Assembly: GCA_009787995.1 (NCBI GenBank)
Contig: WQSH01000016.1
Coordinates: 1 to 37,566 of the forward strand
DNA length: 37,566 nt
Origin: Oscillospiraceae bacterium
Lineage (GTDB): Bacteria; Bacillota; Clostridia; Oscillospirales; Oscillospiraceae
Reading direction: 5' to 3'
Both the position numbers and the translations under genes were made by a program. This document shows positions 7,818 through 15,261 of this stretch, piece after piece. The notes beneath the pieces were generated by a model. That model saw nothing but the letters and a program-made list of their open reading frames with translations, did no database searches and was not told the origin of the DNA. Each line of letters begins with the position of its first letter. Within the stretch, counting starts at the first letter, position 1.

Positions 7818-8447
7818 TTGAACAAGGCTTTGTTTCCGCTCTTGCGGCACATGCGCAGGACTATAAAAAAAAGCATGATTGTCAATTTGGACGCTGTTTA
7901 CAGCTCTTTAGGTGTCACTCATCAGCACATAAGTTACTGGCGCAATAACCCGGCAAGCACGCTAACAAAGGGCTCGCTTAAGTTCAATGTTATACTAAAA
8001 ACTGGGGATTTGTTCGGTCTAAACGCTACGCAGATGGAGGATTTGGCAAACAAGGCGGGTTTGTCGCTTAAGCGCAACACCGATGATTTTGCTCAATGCT
8101 TTGGGATGCTCCTTGCCAAATATCCAGGCAAGATGACAGACCTATGCAGCTCAGCGATAGTCTCCGAGAGGATGCTCAGGTATATAAGGGCGGGGAAACA
8201 CTTGAAAAAGGAATCCATACTTGCTCTCCTGATTGCTATGGAACAAGACCTCGATGTCATACAAGCTGTGCTTATGCGGGCTGGATTTATTTTATCCAAA
8301 TCTCTGCCCCATGATACGGTAATCGCTTGGACGATGGAAAAAGAACTGTCCCATCTCGAAGGGGCGAGGCGCATTCAATGGCTCAATGAGGTTCTACACT
8401 CCCTTGATTTGCCGCTCTTAATGTCACGAAGTGCGGCAGAGCTGTGA
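7818..8447 (+). CDS. HTH (XRE-like) regulator, probably with a frameshifted 5' end
   Basis: The track ORF gives 209 aa from a TTG with no good SD. The body shows helix-turn-helix pieces: LDAVYSSLGVTHQHISYWR near the start, and SSAIVSERMLRYIRAGKHLKKESILALLIAM followed by AVLMRAGFILSKS further on. That second pattern is common in Firmicute XRE-like proteins. Its first residues (LLRHMRRTIKK) look unnatural. The overlapping frame from ATG 7769, which has GGAGA 9 bp upstream, reads like protein (SWLAERTLNLEQGFVSALAAH). It would join the body if one A were removed from the A8 run at 7865-7872. So the intact gene probably begins at 7769. It may regulate the upstream cluster. A start at ATG 7875 is an alternative. 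Confidence 0.6.
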   Translation: MNKALFPLLRHMRRTIKKSMIVNLDAVYSSLGVTHQHISYWRNNPASTLTKGSLKFNVILKTGDLFGLNATQMEDLANKAGLSLKRNTDDFAQCFGMLLAKYPGKMTDLCSSAIVSERMLRYIRAGKHLKKESILALLIAMEQDLDVIQAVLMRAGFILSKSLPHDTVIAWTMEKELSHLEGARRIQWLNEVLHSLDLPLLMSRSAAEL

Positions 8448-8562
8448 TTTGCAAAGAAAACTGCCGCTTTATCCATATGTTAAGAATGGCTTCCCTGCTG
8501 TTGACAAATATGAGATAATCAAAAGTGGGCTACAGTTGCCCCACGGCAGGGGAGGTTTTAGT

Positions 8563-9741
8563 ATGCAAGCTGCGTTTTCGGATGCAGTCCACAATGTCAC
8601 TATCACAGGTTACGGCTCGGGCGGAGAAGGCGTGGCCCGGCTTTGCGATGGCAAGGTTGTTTTTGTCCGAAGTGCGGCTCGCGGGGATGTCTTGGAGGTC
8701 AAGCTGACAAAAGAGAAGCCCCGAAGCGCATATGGAGAGGTTTGCCGCATTTTGACGGCCTCGCCGCACCGCATAGAGCCGGACTGCCCATATTATCCGG
8801 GCTGTGGGGGCTGCGACTTTAGGCATATCACCTATGTCGAGGAGCTAGACGCCAAGCTCAGGCGGATCAATGACGCACTGGGGAGAATCGGTGGGCTAGC
8901 CGCCCATGTGGATGGAATTCTGAGCACGGGTCGTCCTGATGGGTACCGCAACAAGGCAGTCCTCCACTCCGATGGAGAATCATTGGGGTTTTATGGAGCG
9001 GGAAGCCATATGGTCATTCCCATAAAAAGATGTGCCCTTTTAAAGGATGATTTAAACGAAGTGCTTGAGCGGATGGCTTCGGCTTCCGGCAGGGGAATTT
9101 CAGGCGGCAATCTAGGCGCAAATCTTGGCATTGCCCATGAGCTTCGCAGCGGAAAAGGTGAGGTGATGCTCCGTTCGGGAAGAAATGGTATAAGCCCACC
9201 GCTGGAAGAAGAGCTGGACGGTTTAGTTTTTGGGATTTCCGGGTTCTTCCAAGTAAATACGGAAGCGGCGTCGCTTTTGTACCGAAAGGCTCGTGAATAT
9301 GCGGAGATGTCCCCATCGGAGACGCTGCTTGACTTGTATTGCGGCGTCGGCTCACTGACAATTTTTGTCGGGCGGGATGCGGGGCGCGCCCTGGGCGTTG
9401 AAATAAACCCTGATGCGATAGAGGCCGCGCGCAAAAACGCAAGGCGAAATGGGTTTTCGCATATTGACTTTATAGCTGCCGACGCCGCCCAATGGAGCGA
9501 TGAGGCCGTCAAGCCTGACTGCATCATAGTTGACCCGCCTCGGAGCGGCTTGTCCAGGGATGCCTTGCGGAAAATTCTTGGGCTTTCTCCCAAGCGCATA
9601 GTATATGTATCTTGCGACCCGGCGACTCTAGCCCGGGACATCCGGATGCTCGATGGATATTCGCTCATTAAGGCATGCGCCGTAGATATGTTCCCGAGGA
9701 CAGCAAATGTGGAGTGCTGCTGCCTTCTGAATAAAAGGTGA
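8563..9741 (+). CDS. rlmD: 23S rRNA (uracil-5-)-methyltransferase, RlmD/RlmCD type
   Basis: The ATG at 8563, 7 bp after AGGGGAGG, is the likely start. The track's start at 8431 has no SD and adds no conserved sequence. The product is 392 aa, normal for the family. An N-terminal TRAM-like RNA-binding part (VTITGYGSGGEGVARL) is followed by the 4Fe-4S cysteines C75, C81 and C84 (CPYYPGCGGC) and C157. The Rossmann SAM domain follows, with FFQVN, LLDLYCGVGSLTIF, DPPRSGL and the catalytic cysteine in SCDPATLARD. It makes m5U at one or two positions of 23S rRNA. In Firmicutes one enzyme may do both RlmC and RlmD jobs, so the exact site is not certain. Confidence 0.88.
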   Translation: MQAAFSDAVHNVTITGYGSGGEGVARLCDGKVVFVRSAARGDVLEVKLTKEKPRSAYGEVCRILTASPHRIEPDCPYYPGCGGCDFRHITYVEELDAKLRRINDALGRIGGLAAHVDGILSTGRPDGYRNKAVLHSDGESLGFYGAGSHMVIPIKRCALLKDDLNEVLERMASASGRGISGGNLGANLGIAHELRSGKGEVMLRSGRNGISPPLEEELDGLVFGISGFFQVNTEAASLLYRKAREYAEMSPSETLLDLYCGVGSLTIFVGRDAGRALGVEINPDAIEAARKNARRNGFSHIDFIAADAAQWSDEAVKPDCIIVDPPRSGLSRDALRKILGLSPKRIVYVSCDPATLARDIRMLDGYSLIKACAVDMFPRTANVECCCLLNKR

Positions 9742-9853
9742 TAAAGATTTGCGCATTTTTTCAGAAATCAACAAACGTTAGTTTTCACATGTAAAATGAC
9801 GGACATCAGATGTACGAATCCTTTACACTAAGAACAGTTGGGAGGGAGTGCGC

Positions 9854-10210
9854 GTGGCAAACTGGGTTGAACAACTAAATAATGCCCTTGTCTACATCGA
9901 TGACCACTTGTGTGATGAGATTGACTATCACAAAATAAGCCGCATTACAGCGTGCCCTATCGAAGCTTTGCAGCGTGTTTTCGTGCTGAATGCCGGAATT
10001 ACATTGACAGAGTATATCAGGCGGCGTAAACTGTATGAGGCATTTGTCGAACTCAGAACCACAACTGACAGGATTATTGACATAGCAGTAAAGTATGGGT
10101 ATAATTCGCCGGACGCTTTCGGCGTTGCTTTTAAGCGTGTTTACGGCGTTAGCCCAGCGAAACAGTTCCCTGCAGATATGAATACGACGTCGCGGATAGG
10201 AGGGTTTTGA
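9854..10210 (+). CDS. Short AraC-family transcriptional regulator
   Basis: The GTG at 9854 is preferred because GGAGGG lies 7 bp upstream of it. The GTG at 9848 is almost touching the SD. The 118-aa product consists only of the double HTH of the AraC family: MANWVEQLNNALVYIDDHL, a first HTH ending in LQRVFVLNAGITLTEYIRRRKL, and a second with IIDIAVKYGYNSPDAFGVAFKRVYGVSP. There is no ligand-binding domain, whereas many close relatives carry a GyrI-like C-terminal domain. A small Cys-containing protein follows with overlapping codons. It may act as the sensor partner and, with this regulator, control the ABC exporter downstream. Confidence 0.82.
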   Translation: MANWVEQLNNALVYIDDHLCDEIDYHKISRITACPIEALQRVFVLNAGITLTEYIRRRKLYEAFVELRTTTDRIIDIAVKYGYNSPDAFGVAFKRVYGVSPAKQFPADMNTTSRIGGF

Positions 10211-10569
10211 ATCTTTATTCTTGGATGTCATTGGAAGAACTGCCCGATTTTCACTCCCGCGCCTTTGTCCACCCACGCTATTCTTGGGCTGGATACGGAA
10301 GTGATTGCTATGTTCACATGGGGTGGAAGAACACATGGAAAGAAGGGGATGAAGCAAGGGCTGAAAGTCAAATTGAGTTCTTCAAGTCGCTGCCTGGCGA
10401 TTTTCAAAAACACATTTTCTGGTGCGGCAAGTGTACAGAAGGAGAATGTGCCAGAAGAAAACTGGTAGAAACAAAGGATGGAGCTTACCCCATGTGTATA
10501 GATGGCTGGTGGAGATTTCCGCCAACGCTTGACGCTATTGCATATATTTTGGAAGCACTCAGAATTTAG
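10207..10569 (+). CDS. Small protein with Cys cluster, unrecognised
   Basis: The 120-aa frame starts at a TTG that overlaps the AraC stop, with AGGAGGG 2 bp before it. An ATG at 10225 (114 aa) is the other option but is 20 bp from that SD. I do not recognise the family. It is soluble and aromatic-rich (HPRYSWAGYGSDCYVHMGWKN). A CGKCTEGECARR group in the middle could bind a metal, and GWWRFPP lies near the end. It is coupled to the AraC gene and 11 bp before the ABC exporter genes, so it may be a sensing partner of the regulator. That role is inference. Confidence 0.55.
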   Translation: MNLYSWMSLEELPDFHSRAFVHPRYSWAGYGSDCYVHMGWKNTWKEGDEARAESQIEFFKSLPGDFQKHIFWCGKCTEGECARRKLVETKDGAYPMCIDGWWRFPPTLDAIAYILEALRI

Positions 10570-10580
10570 GAGGACTACTG

Positions 10581-12392
10581 ATGCAAAAATCAAACAGGCT
10601 GCGCACAGTCACGTGGGCTTTCCGATTGGCGTGGGGGATAAATCCATGGCAAATTATCCTGTGGTTCGTTGTGGTCGGGGCGCTGGCGGTTCTTCCGGCG
10701 GTTGCGCTGCAGTTTAACCGTGAAACGCTGAGCGTAATCAGCGGATTCTTGATTGGCGGGGCGTATACATACGCAGACGTCGTCGGGCCGATAGTACGAT
10801 TGGGCCTGCTGATGATTGCCATCGGGCTGTCTGCGAGGATAGATGTGCAGCTGATGCAATTTATCACTTATGACCCATATTTTGGCGGGCTGTACCGGCA
10901 TGCGATGGAAGAGATTCAGAAAATCGAAATGAAGGATCTATTGCGCAAGGAAGTCAATGACAATTGGCTTTCTGCGCTTTTAGAGGCACACTCTCTTTGG
11001 TCATTTGTCTCGGGGCTGGTATTTATATTTGCAAAGCTGGTCGGGATAATTGCGCTGCTTGTTGTGGCGCTTTCGCTTTCTACGCTGATTTTTGCGATAT
11101 CGGCGGTGTATGTTGTGGCAATTTTTGTCGTCAGCATGGTTTTTGCGAAAAGCACACGCCACAGCAATTCAGAAGAGTTCCACGATTTGCGGCAGATTGA
11201 ATACTTTGAGAAAATGGTTGACAACCATGGGATGGCAAAAGAAACAAGAGTCTTTGAAAATACAGATGCAATTGTCGAGCAATGGCGCGTTCCCGTTATG
11301 CGCATCCTAAAGCGGGATTTAGGGCGGCAAAAATCTGCAGAGCTGCGCGATTTGATTACAAGTGCGGGATTTTATGCGTTCCTGATAATCGTCGTAGGGC
11401 TGAGCATAACAAGGGTCGTGCGCGCGGAGATGACGCCGGACATTTTCCTTGTGCTGTTTACGCTGTGCCTGAACCTTTACAATGCGATATCAGGCACGGC
11501 GAGAAACATTACAACATTTGATTTCGGCCTGATAGCGCTTGACAAACAGCGCCGCTTGTTTGAGTTTGCGAAACACAGGGACTATGGCGGGGCAGAGGCT
11601 CCGGCGGATGAAAATGTTGTGTTCGACGTGCAGAACCTGTCTTTCTCATATGGCGATACGCAGACCATCAATGACATGAGCTTCCAAGTAAACAAGGGCG
11701 AAGTCGTTGCGCTTGTCGGTGCCAATGGCAGCGGGAAGACTACGCTTGTCAAATTGCTGCTGGATATGTACAAGCCGGATTCCGGCAGCATCAAAGTGTT
11801 TGGCAGAAAGTACAGCGAATACAAGCGCGACTATGTGCGCACCAGAATAGGAGTGTTTTTTCAGGAATACTACATATATCACGCACCACTGCGAGAGAAT
11901 ATCGGAGTCGGCGCAGTTGAGGATATGGACAATGAAGACAGGATTCGTGCGGCAGTCAAAAAAGGCGGTGCGGAAAAGGTAATGGCGAATTTGCCGAATG
12001 GGCTGAACTCACTGCTCGGGACTTTTCAAGACCCATCCGGTACGGAGCTTTCCGGCGGAGAGAAACAGCGTGTCGCATCCGCCAGGGCGCATATGTCTGA
12101 CCGGGATGTGCTGATATTTGACGAACCTGCCTCAATGCTTGACCCGATTGCCGAGATGGAGCAGTTCGAAGGCATCCGCGATATGCTCGACGACAGGACT
12201 GCGATACTAATAAGCCACCGTGTCGGCTTTGCTCGGATGGCTGACAAGATAATTATGCTGGACGATGGCAAAATCGCCGAAATGGGGGCACATGACGAGC
12301 TGATGGCAAAAGACGGCTTGTACGCAAAATTCTTCACCGAACAGGCGCAATGGTACGACGCATCTAATCCAACAAAGGAGGCGGCCGGATAA
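10581..12392 (+). CDS. ABC exporter half-transporter, subunit 1
   Basis: The 603-aa protein starts at an ATG 7 bp after AGGAGG. About 330 N-terminal residues form the membrane domain with several hydrophobic segments, for example WQIILWFVVVGALAVLPAVA. The nucleotide-binding domain follows with Walker A GANGSGKTT (about residue 380), signature LSGGEKQRV and Walker B DVLIFDEPASMLD followed by ISHRV. The Walker B glutamate is present, so this site can hydrolyse ATP. It forms a pair with the next gene through a TAATG overlap, which points to a heterodimeric type IV exporter. The substrate cannot be read from sequence. No precursor peptide or modification gene is visible nearby, so a drug, lipid or peptide substrate are all possible. 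Confidence 0.85.
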   Translation: MQKSNRLRTVTWAFRLAWGINPWQIILWFVVVGALAVLPAVALQFNRETLSVISGFLIGGAYTYADVVGPIVRLGLLMIAIGLSARIDVQLMQFITYDPYFGGLYRHAMEEIQKIEMKDLLRKEVNDNWLSALLEAHSLWSFVSGLVFIFAKLVGIIALLVVALSLSTLIFAISAVYVVAIFVVSMVFAKSTRHSNSEEFHDLRQIEYFEKMVDNHGMAKETRVFENTDAIVEQWRVPVMRILKRDLGRQKSAELRDLITSAGFYAFLIIVVGLSITRVVRAEMTPDIFLVLFTLCLNLYNAISGTARNITTFDFGLIALDKQRRLFEFAKHRDYGGAEAPADENVVFDVQNLSFSYGDTQTINDMSFQVNKGEVVALVGANGSGKTTLVKLLLDMYKPDSGSIKVFGRKYSEYKRDYVRTRIGVFFQEYYIYHAPLRENIGVGAVEDMDNEDRIRAAVKKGGAEKVMANLPNGLNSLLGTFQDPSGTELSGGEKQRVASARAHMSDRDVLIFDEPASMLDPIAEMEQFEGIRDMLDDRTAILISHRVGFARMADKIIMLDDGKIAEMGAHDELMAKDGLYAKFFTEQAQWYDASNPTKEAAG

Positions 12393-14191
12393 TGGGAACG
12401 GAAAAGCTAACATTTGCACAAAGTGTGAAAATCTTTGGCAAATCGCTCAAAGTCAGTCTAAAAGTCCGCGGCGCAGGCTCGATACTCGTCAGCATTCTTG
12501 GATTTGCGATGGCGTTTTTGCCGATGCTTATTGCGATTTATGTGCGGAATTTTTCTAATGAAATCCAAGGCGCATATGGGCGTGGCGAGGAGTATGTATC
12601 GTCGATAATCGGTGTGTTTGTGATACTCTCGGCGCTGTATGTCGTGCAACTGCTGTGGCGGTCGCTCAACAGCTACTTCGAGGTGCGCAACAGAGTGAAA
12701 ATCCAGATGTTCATGCGAGAACGCATCCTGCGCTGCACCTGTGACGTGCAGTACAAGTACATACTGAACTATGACGATTTCAAAAAGCGCATAAACTTCG
12801 TCAGCACGGAGGCGGGGGAGCGCGTCGCCAACAGTGTTGGCACGACAATTACGTGGCTGCAGGACATAATCACGTTCATCAGCATAATCACGGTTTTATG
12901 GGCGGTTGACGTGTGGATCGTCATAATCCTTGTCGCAGCTTGTATCCCTGCGATACTGATATCTGCAAAGTTCAGCGATGAGCAGTATTGGGCGCAAGGG
13001 TTCTATGTACTGCCCTGGCTTATGTCAAACAGTGCGTTCTTTGAGGCGACGATGAGCACGGCGATTAATGACACGCGCTTCTTCGGCGCTTATCCGTGGC
13101 TGCGCGGCAAATTTGAAAGATTGAACGCAGAGTATATCGGTATAAAGAACCGGGTGACGAAAAAGCACGTTTTCTTCAACTCGCTTGCAGATATATTTCG
13201 AAGCGGGGTGTATGTTGTTATCCTGCTGATTGCCGCGCGGCAGATATTTGATAATCCTGTTGTTGGAATCGGCGCATTTATGCTCGTGTTCACTATGGCA
13301 AGTCAGCTGCAGGACGTAACGGCAAGGATTTTCACCGCCGCTGCGCAGTTTTCCAGCAATGCCGCATATATGCGTGACTTCTTCTACCTTGATTTGCTTG
13401 AGTATGAGATGCGCGGCTCCGCCGCCAAACCCCAGAATAATTTCTCGATCCAGTTTAAGGATGTAGACTTCACCTATCCCAACACAGAACGGAAGATTCT
13501 GCAGAACCTCAACGTGCATATCCGAGAAGGCGAGAAAGTTGCGATCGTCGGCGAAAACGGCAGTGGCAAGACCACGTTTGTGAGCCTGTTGTGCGCACTG
13601 TATAAGCCTGACAACGGCGACGTCACGATGGGCGGGGAGAGCATTTATGATAATATCTCAAAAATGAGAAAGGCACTATCCGCAGTTTTTCAGGATTTTG
13701 CCAGGTACGAGACGACAATCCGCGCAAACATAGTTATTTCAGATTTAGGGCGCGGGGAATCTGATGAGCAAATCCGCACAGCGGCGGAGAACACCGGTGC
13801 ATGGGAATTCATTGAAGCTCAGGACAATGGCCTCGATGAAGTTGTCGGCACGTTTAGCCCAAGCGGCAACAATCTTTCCGGTGGGCAATGGCAGAAAGTG
13901 GCACTCACACGCTGCATCTACCGCTCTGATGCGAAAATCATGATACTCGACGAGCCGACCGCTGCGCTCGACCCCGTAGCCGAGGCGGAGCTTTATCGGC
14001 ACTTCACCGACATAATCGGCGACCGCACGACGATACTTATCTCGCACCGGCTCGGCATAACGCAGCTTGTTGACCGTGTCCTGGTATTCGACGATGGGCG
14101 CATTGTCGAGGACGGGACGCATTCCGAACTGCTGGAAAAGGATGGTCTGTATGCAAGGATGTACCATGCGCAAGCGCAGTGGTATGAGTGA
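12392..14191 (+). CDS. ABC exporter half-transporter, subunit 2
   Basis: The 599-aa protein starts at the ATG that shares one base with the TAA of the first subunit. GGAGGCGG lies upstream. The membrane domain is in the first 330 residues, with helices around 30-50, 70-90, 165-190 and 270-300. The NBD has Walker A GENGSGKTT (about residue 387), signature LSGGQWQKVALTR, Walker B KIMILDEPTAALD and the H-loop ISHRLG. All ATPase motifs look intact in both subunits, so there is no obvious degenerate site of the TM287/288 kind. A strong hairpin 65 bp after the stop ends the transcript. The AraC gene and the small Cys protein upstream appear to belong to the same operon. Confidence 0.85.
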   Translation: MGTEKLTFAQSVKIFGKSLKVSLKVRGAGSILVSILGFAMAFLPMLIAIYVRNFSNEIQGAYGRGEEYVSSIIGVFVILSALYVVQLLWRSLNSYFEVRNRVKIQMFMRERILRCTCDVQYKYILNYDDFKKRINFVSTEAGERVANSVGTTITWLQDIITFISIITVLWAVDVWIVIILVAACIPAILISAKFSDEQYWAQGFYVLPWLMSNSAFFEATMSTAINDTRFFGAYPWLRGKFERLNAEYIGIKNRVTKKHVFFNSLADIFRSGVYVVILLIAARQIFDNPVVGIGAFMLVFTMASQLQDVTARIFTAAAQFSSNAAYMRDFFYLDLLEYEMRGSAAKPQNNFSIQFKDVDFTYPNTERKILQNLNVHIREGEKVAIVGENGSGKTTFVSLLCALYKPDNGDVTMGGESIYDNISKMRKALSAVFQDFARYETTIRANIVISDLGRGESDEQIRTAAENTGAWEFIEAQDNGLDEVVGTFSPSGNNLSGGQWQKVALTRCIYRSDAKIMILDEPTAALDPVAEAELYRHFTDIIGDRTTILISHRLGITQLVDRVLVFDDGRIVEDGTHSELLEKDGLYARMYHAQAQWYE

Positions 14192-14256
14192 TGAGGCAAA
14201 CGCGCTGCTACAGAGCGTGCTGCAGCTGTTGGGGAAATGAAAACCTGAAAAACAAA

Positions 14257-14283
14257 CATCCGATGGGAAAATCTCATCGGATG
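14257..14283 (+). terminator. Terminator-like hairpin after the ABC exporter genes
   Basis: CATCCGATGGGA pairs with TCTCATCGGATG, a 12-bp stem with one G-T pair and an AAA loop. The downstream tract CGTTGTTTCC is only moderately U-rich. Confidence 0.6.
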
Positions 14284-14368
14284 CGTTGTTTCCTCTTGTA
14301 GAGCATTATGGGGAGTTTTGTGTTTTGGTTATCGGGATTAGCAGTAGCGAATCAAGCAAGCACAAATG

Positions 14369-14441
14369 ACTATTCAGTGCCTGCTATCAGTCCGGCATTG
14401 AGAAGCCTGCTCCTAGGTTTTCTTGGCTGGCACTGAATAGT
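14369..14441. repeat. 73-bp inverted-repeat element with nested hairpin
   Basis: The perfect 13-bp arms ACTATTCAGTGCC and GGCACTGAATAGT enclose 47 bp. Inside, AGAAGCCT and AGGTTTTCT can form a second, imperfect stem. It lies in a gene-free stretch between the exporter operon and the DUF2975 promoter. It could be a MITE-like remnant, a structured RNA or a terminator without a U tract. I see no second copy in the window, though this was not searched exhaustively. Confidence 0.6.
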
Positions 14442-14461
14442 AACGCACAAATTAAGGCATA

Positions 14462-14508
14462 CGATAAAAATATATCGAAAAACGATAAAAAAATATTGCA
14501 ATTCGATA
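14462..14508. promoter_or_regulatory. CGATA/TATCG operator-like array
   Basis: There are four half-sites: CGATA at 14462, TATCG at 14473, CGATA at 14483 and CGATA at 14504. The middle pair is a perfect 5-5-5 inverted repeat (TATCG-AAAAA-CGATA), and the last lies inside the spacer of the promoter. This is the arrangement expected for binding of a dimeric XRE repressor, probably the YozG-like gene of this operon. Confidence 0.5.
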
Positions 14509-14524
14509 ATTGGTGTGCTAGACT
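14496..14524 (+). promoter_or_regulatory. Sigma-A type promoter of the DUF2975 operon
   Basis: TTGCAA, a 17-bp spacer and TAGACT lie about 48 bp before the DUF2975 start codon. The spacer contains one of the CGATA boxes, so repressor binding would block the promoter. Confidence 0.5.
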
Positions 14525-14571
14525 TCATATTACAGAAATTTCTGCCTAGGGAAAAATATGGGGGTACGTTC

Positions 14572-15021
14572 ATGTGGAATGAGAATAAGTCGCTTGTCTT
14601 GAGCAAAATAGCTGTTATCGCATTTATGGTGCTGCTTCTGGCTTGCGCAGTGCTTGCACCCAGGCTTGTGGCGCGGCTCATTGGAATGTCGGCGATGGCG
14701 AATGCCGCAGGATCTGCGTTGTTTCTTTGGACCCTGTACGTGGGGTGCATCCCTGCCGGAGCTTTGCTTGTGAACCTGTATATGCTGTTGCGCCGCATAA
14801 GCGCAGGGAGCGTGTTCGTCAAAGAAAACGTGTCTACCCTGCGGCTTATCTCTTGGTGCCTCTTCGTCGGCGGAATAATCTGCATCGCATCGTCGCTGTA
14901 TTATGCGCCTTGGCTGCCGATTGGAATCGCCGCAGCATTCATGGGACTTGTGGTCTGCGTTGTGAAAAATGTCATCGCAAAAGCAGTTTCGCTTCAGGAT
15001 GATGCGGATTACACTATTTAA
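14572..15021 (+). CDS. DUF2975 family membrane protein
   Basis: The ATG at 14572 sits 7 bp after GGGGG. The track's start at 14515 lies inside the promoter. The 149-aa product has four hydrophobic helices: about 9-30, 45-70, 95-112 and 115-135. Polar loops such as LRRISAGSVFVKENVSTLRLISW contain the conserved FVKEN-x-LR pattern of DUF2975. The function is unknown. The gene is followed at 15 bp by a YozG-like XRE regulator, the pairing very commonly seen for this family. I take it to be autoregulated through the CGATA boxes upstream. Confidence 0.75.
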   Translation: MWNENKSLVLSKIAVIAFMVLLLACAVLAPRLVARLIGMSAMANAAGSALFLWTLYVGCIPAGALLVNLYMLLRRISAGSVFVKENVSTLRLISWCLFVGGIICIASSLYYAPWLPIGIAAAFMGLVVCVVKNVIAKAVSLQDDADYTI

Positions 15022-15036
15022 AGGAGGGCGGCATCC

Positions 15037-15261
15037 ATGCCAATTGTTGTAAATCTTGATGTAGTGATGGCAAAACGCAGGATATCATCAGGCGAACTTG
15101 CCGCTGCCATTGGGCTCAGCCAGGCAAATCTATCGATTTTAAAGACGGGGAAAGCGCGGGCAATTAGATTCTCAACGCTGGAGGCAATCTGCAAAGCGCT
15201 GGGGTGCCAGCCCGGAGATATATTGGAATATGAAATGGAGGACGTTAGCCATGGAGAATAG
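15037..15261 (+). CDS. XRE-family regulator, YozG type
   Basis: This 74-aa single-domain protein has GGAGGGCGG 8-9 bp upstream. It reads IVVNLDVVMAKRRISSGELAAAIGLSQANLSILKTGKARAIRFSTLEAICKALGCQPGDILEYE. That is the full Cro/C1 HTH fold of the YozG group usually encoded next to DUF2975. It likely binds the CGATA/TATCG array before the operon. Its end overlaps the start of the DUF4173 gene by 11 bp, so the three genes are one transcript. Confidence 0.85.
   Translation: MPIVVNLDVVMAKRRISSGELAAAIGLSQANLSILKTGKARAIRFSTLEAICKALGCQPGDILEYEMEDVSHGE

Noticed and set aside
8431-8562. N-terminal extension of the rRNA methyltransferase ORF
   Set aside because: No SD, overlap with the HTH gene, and no family-like sequence. 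ATG 8563 has a strong SD and the TRAM domain begins there.
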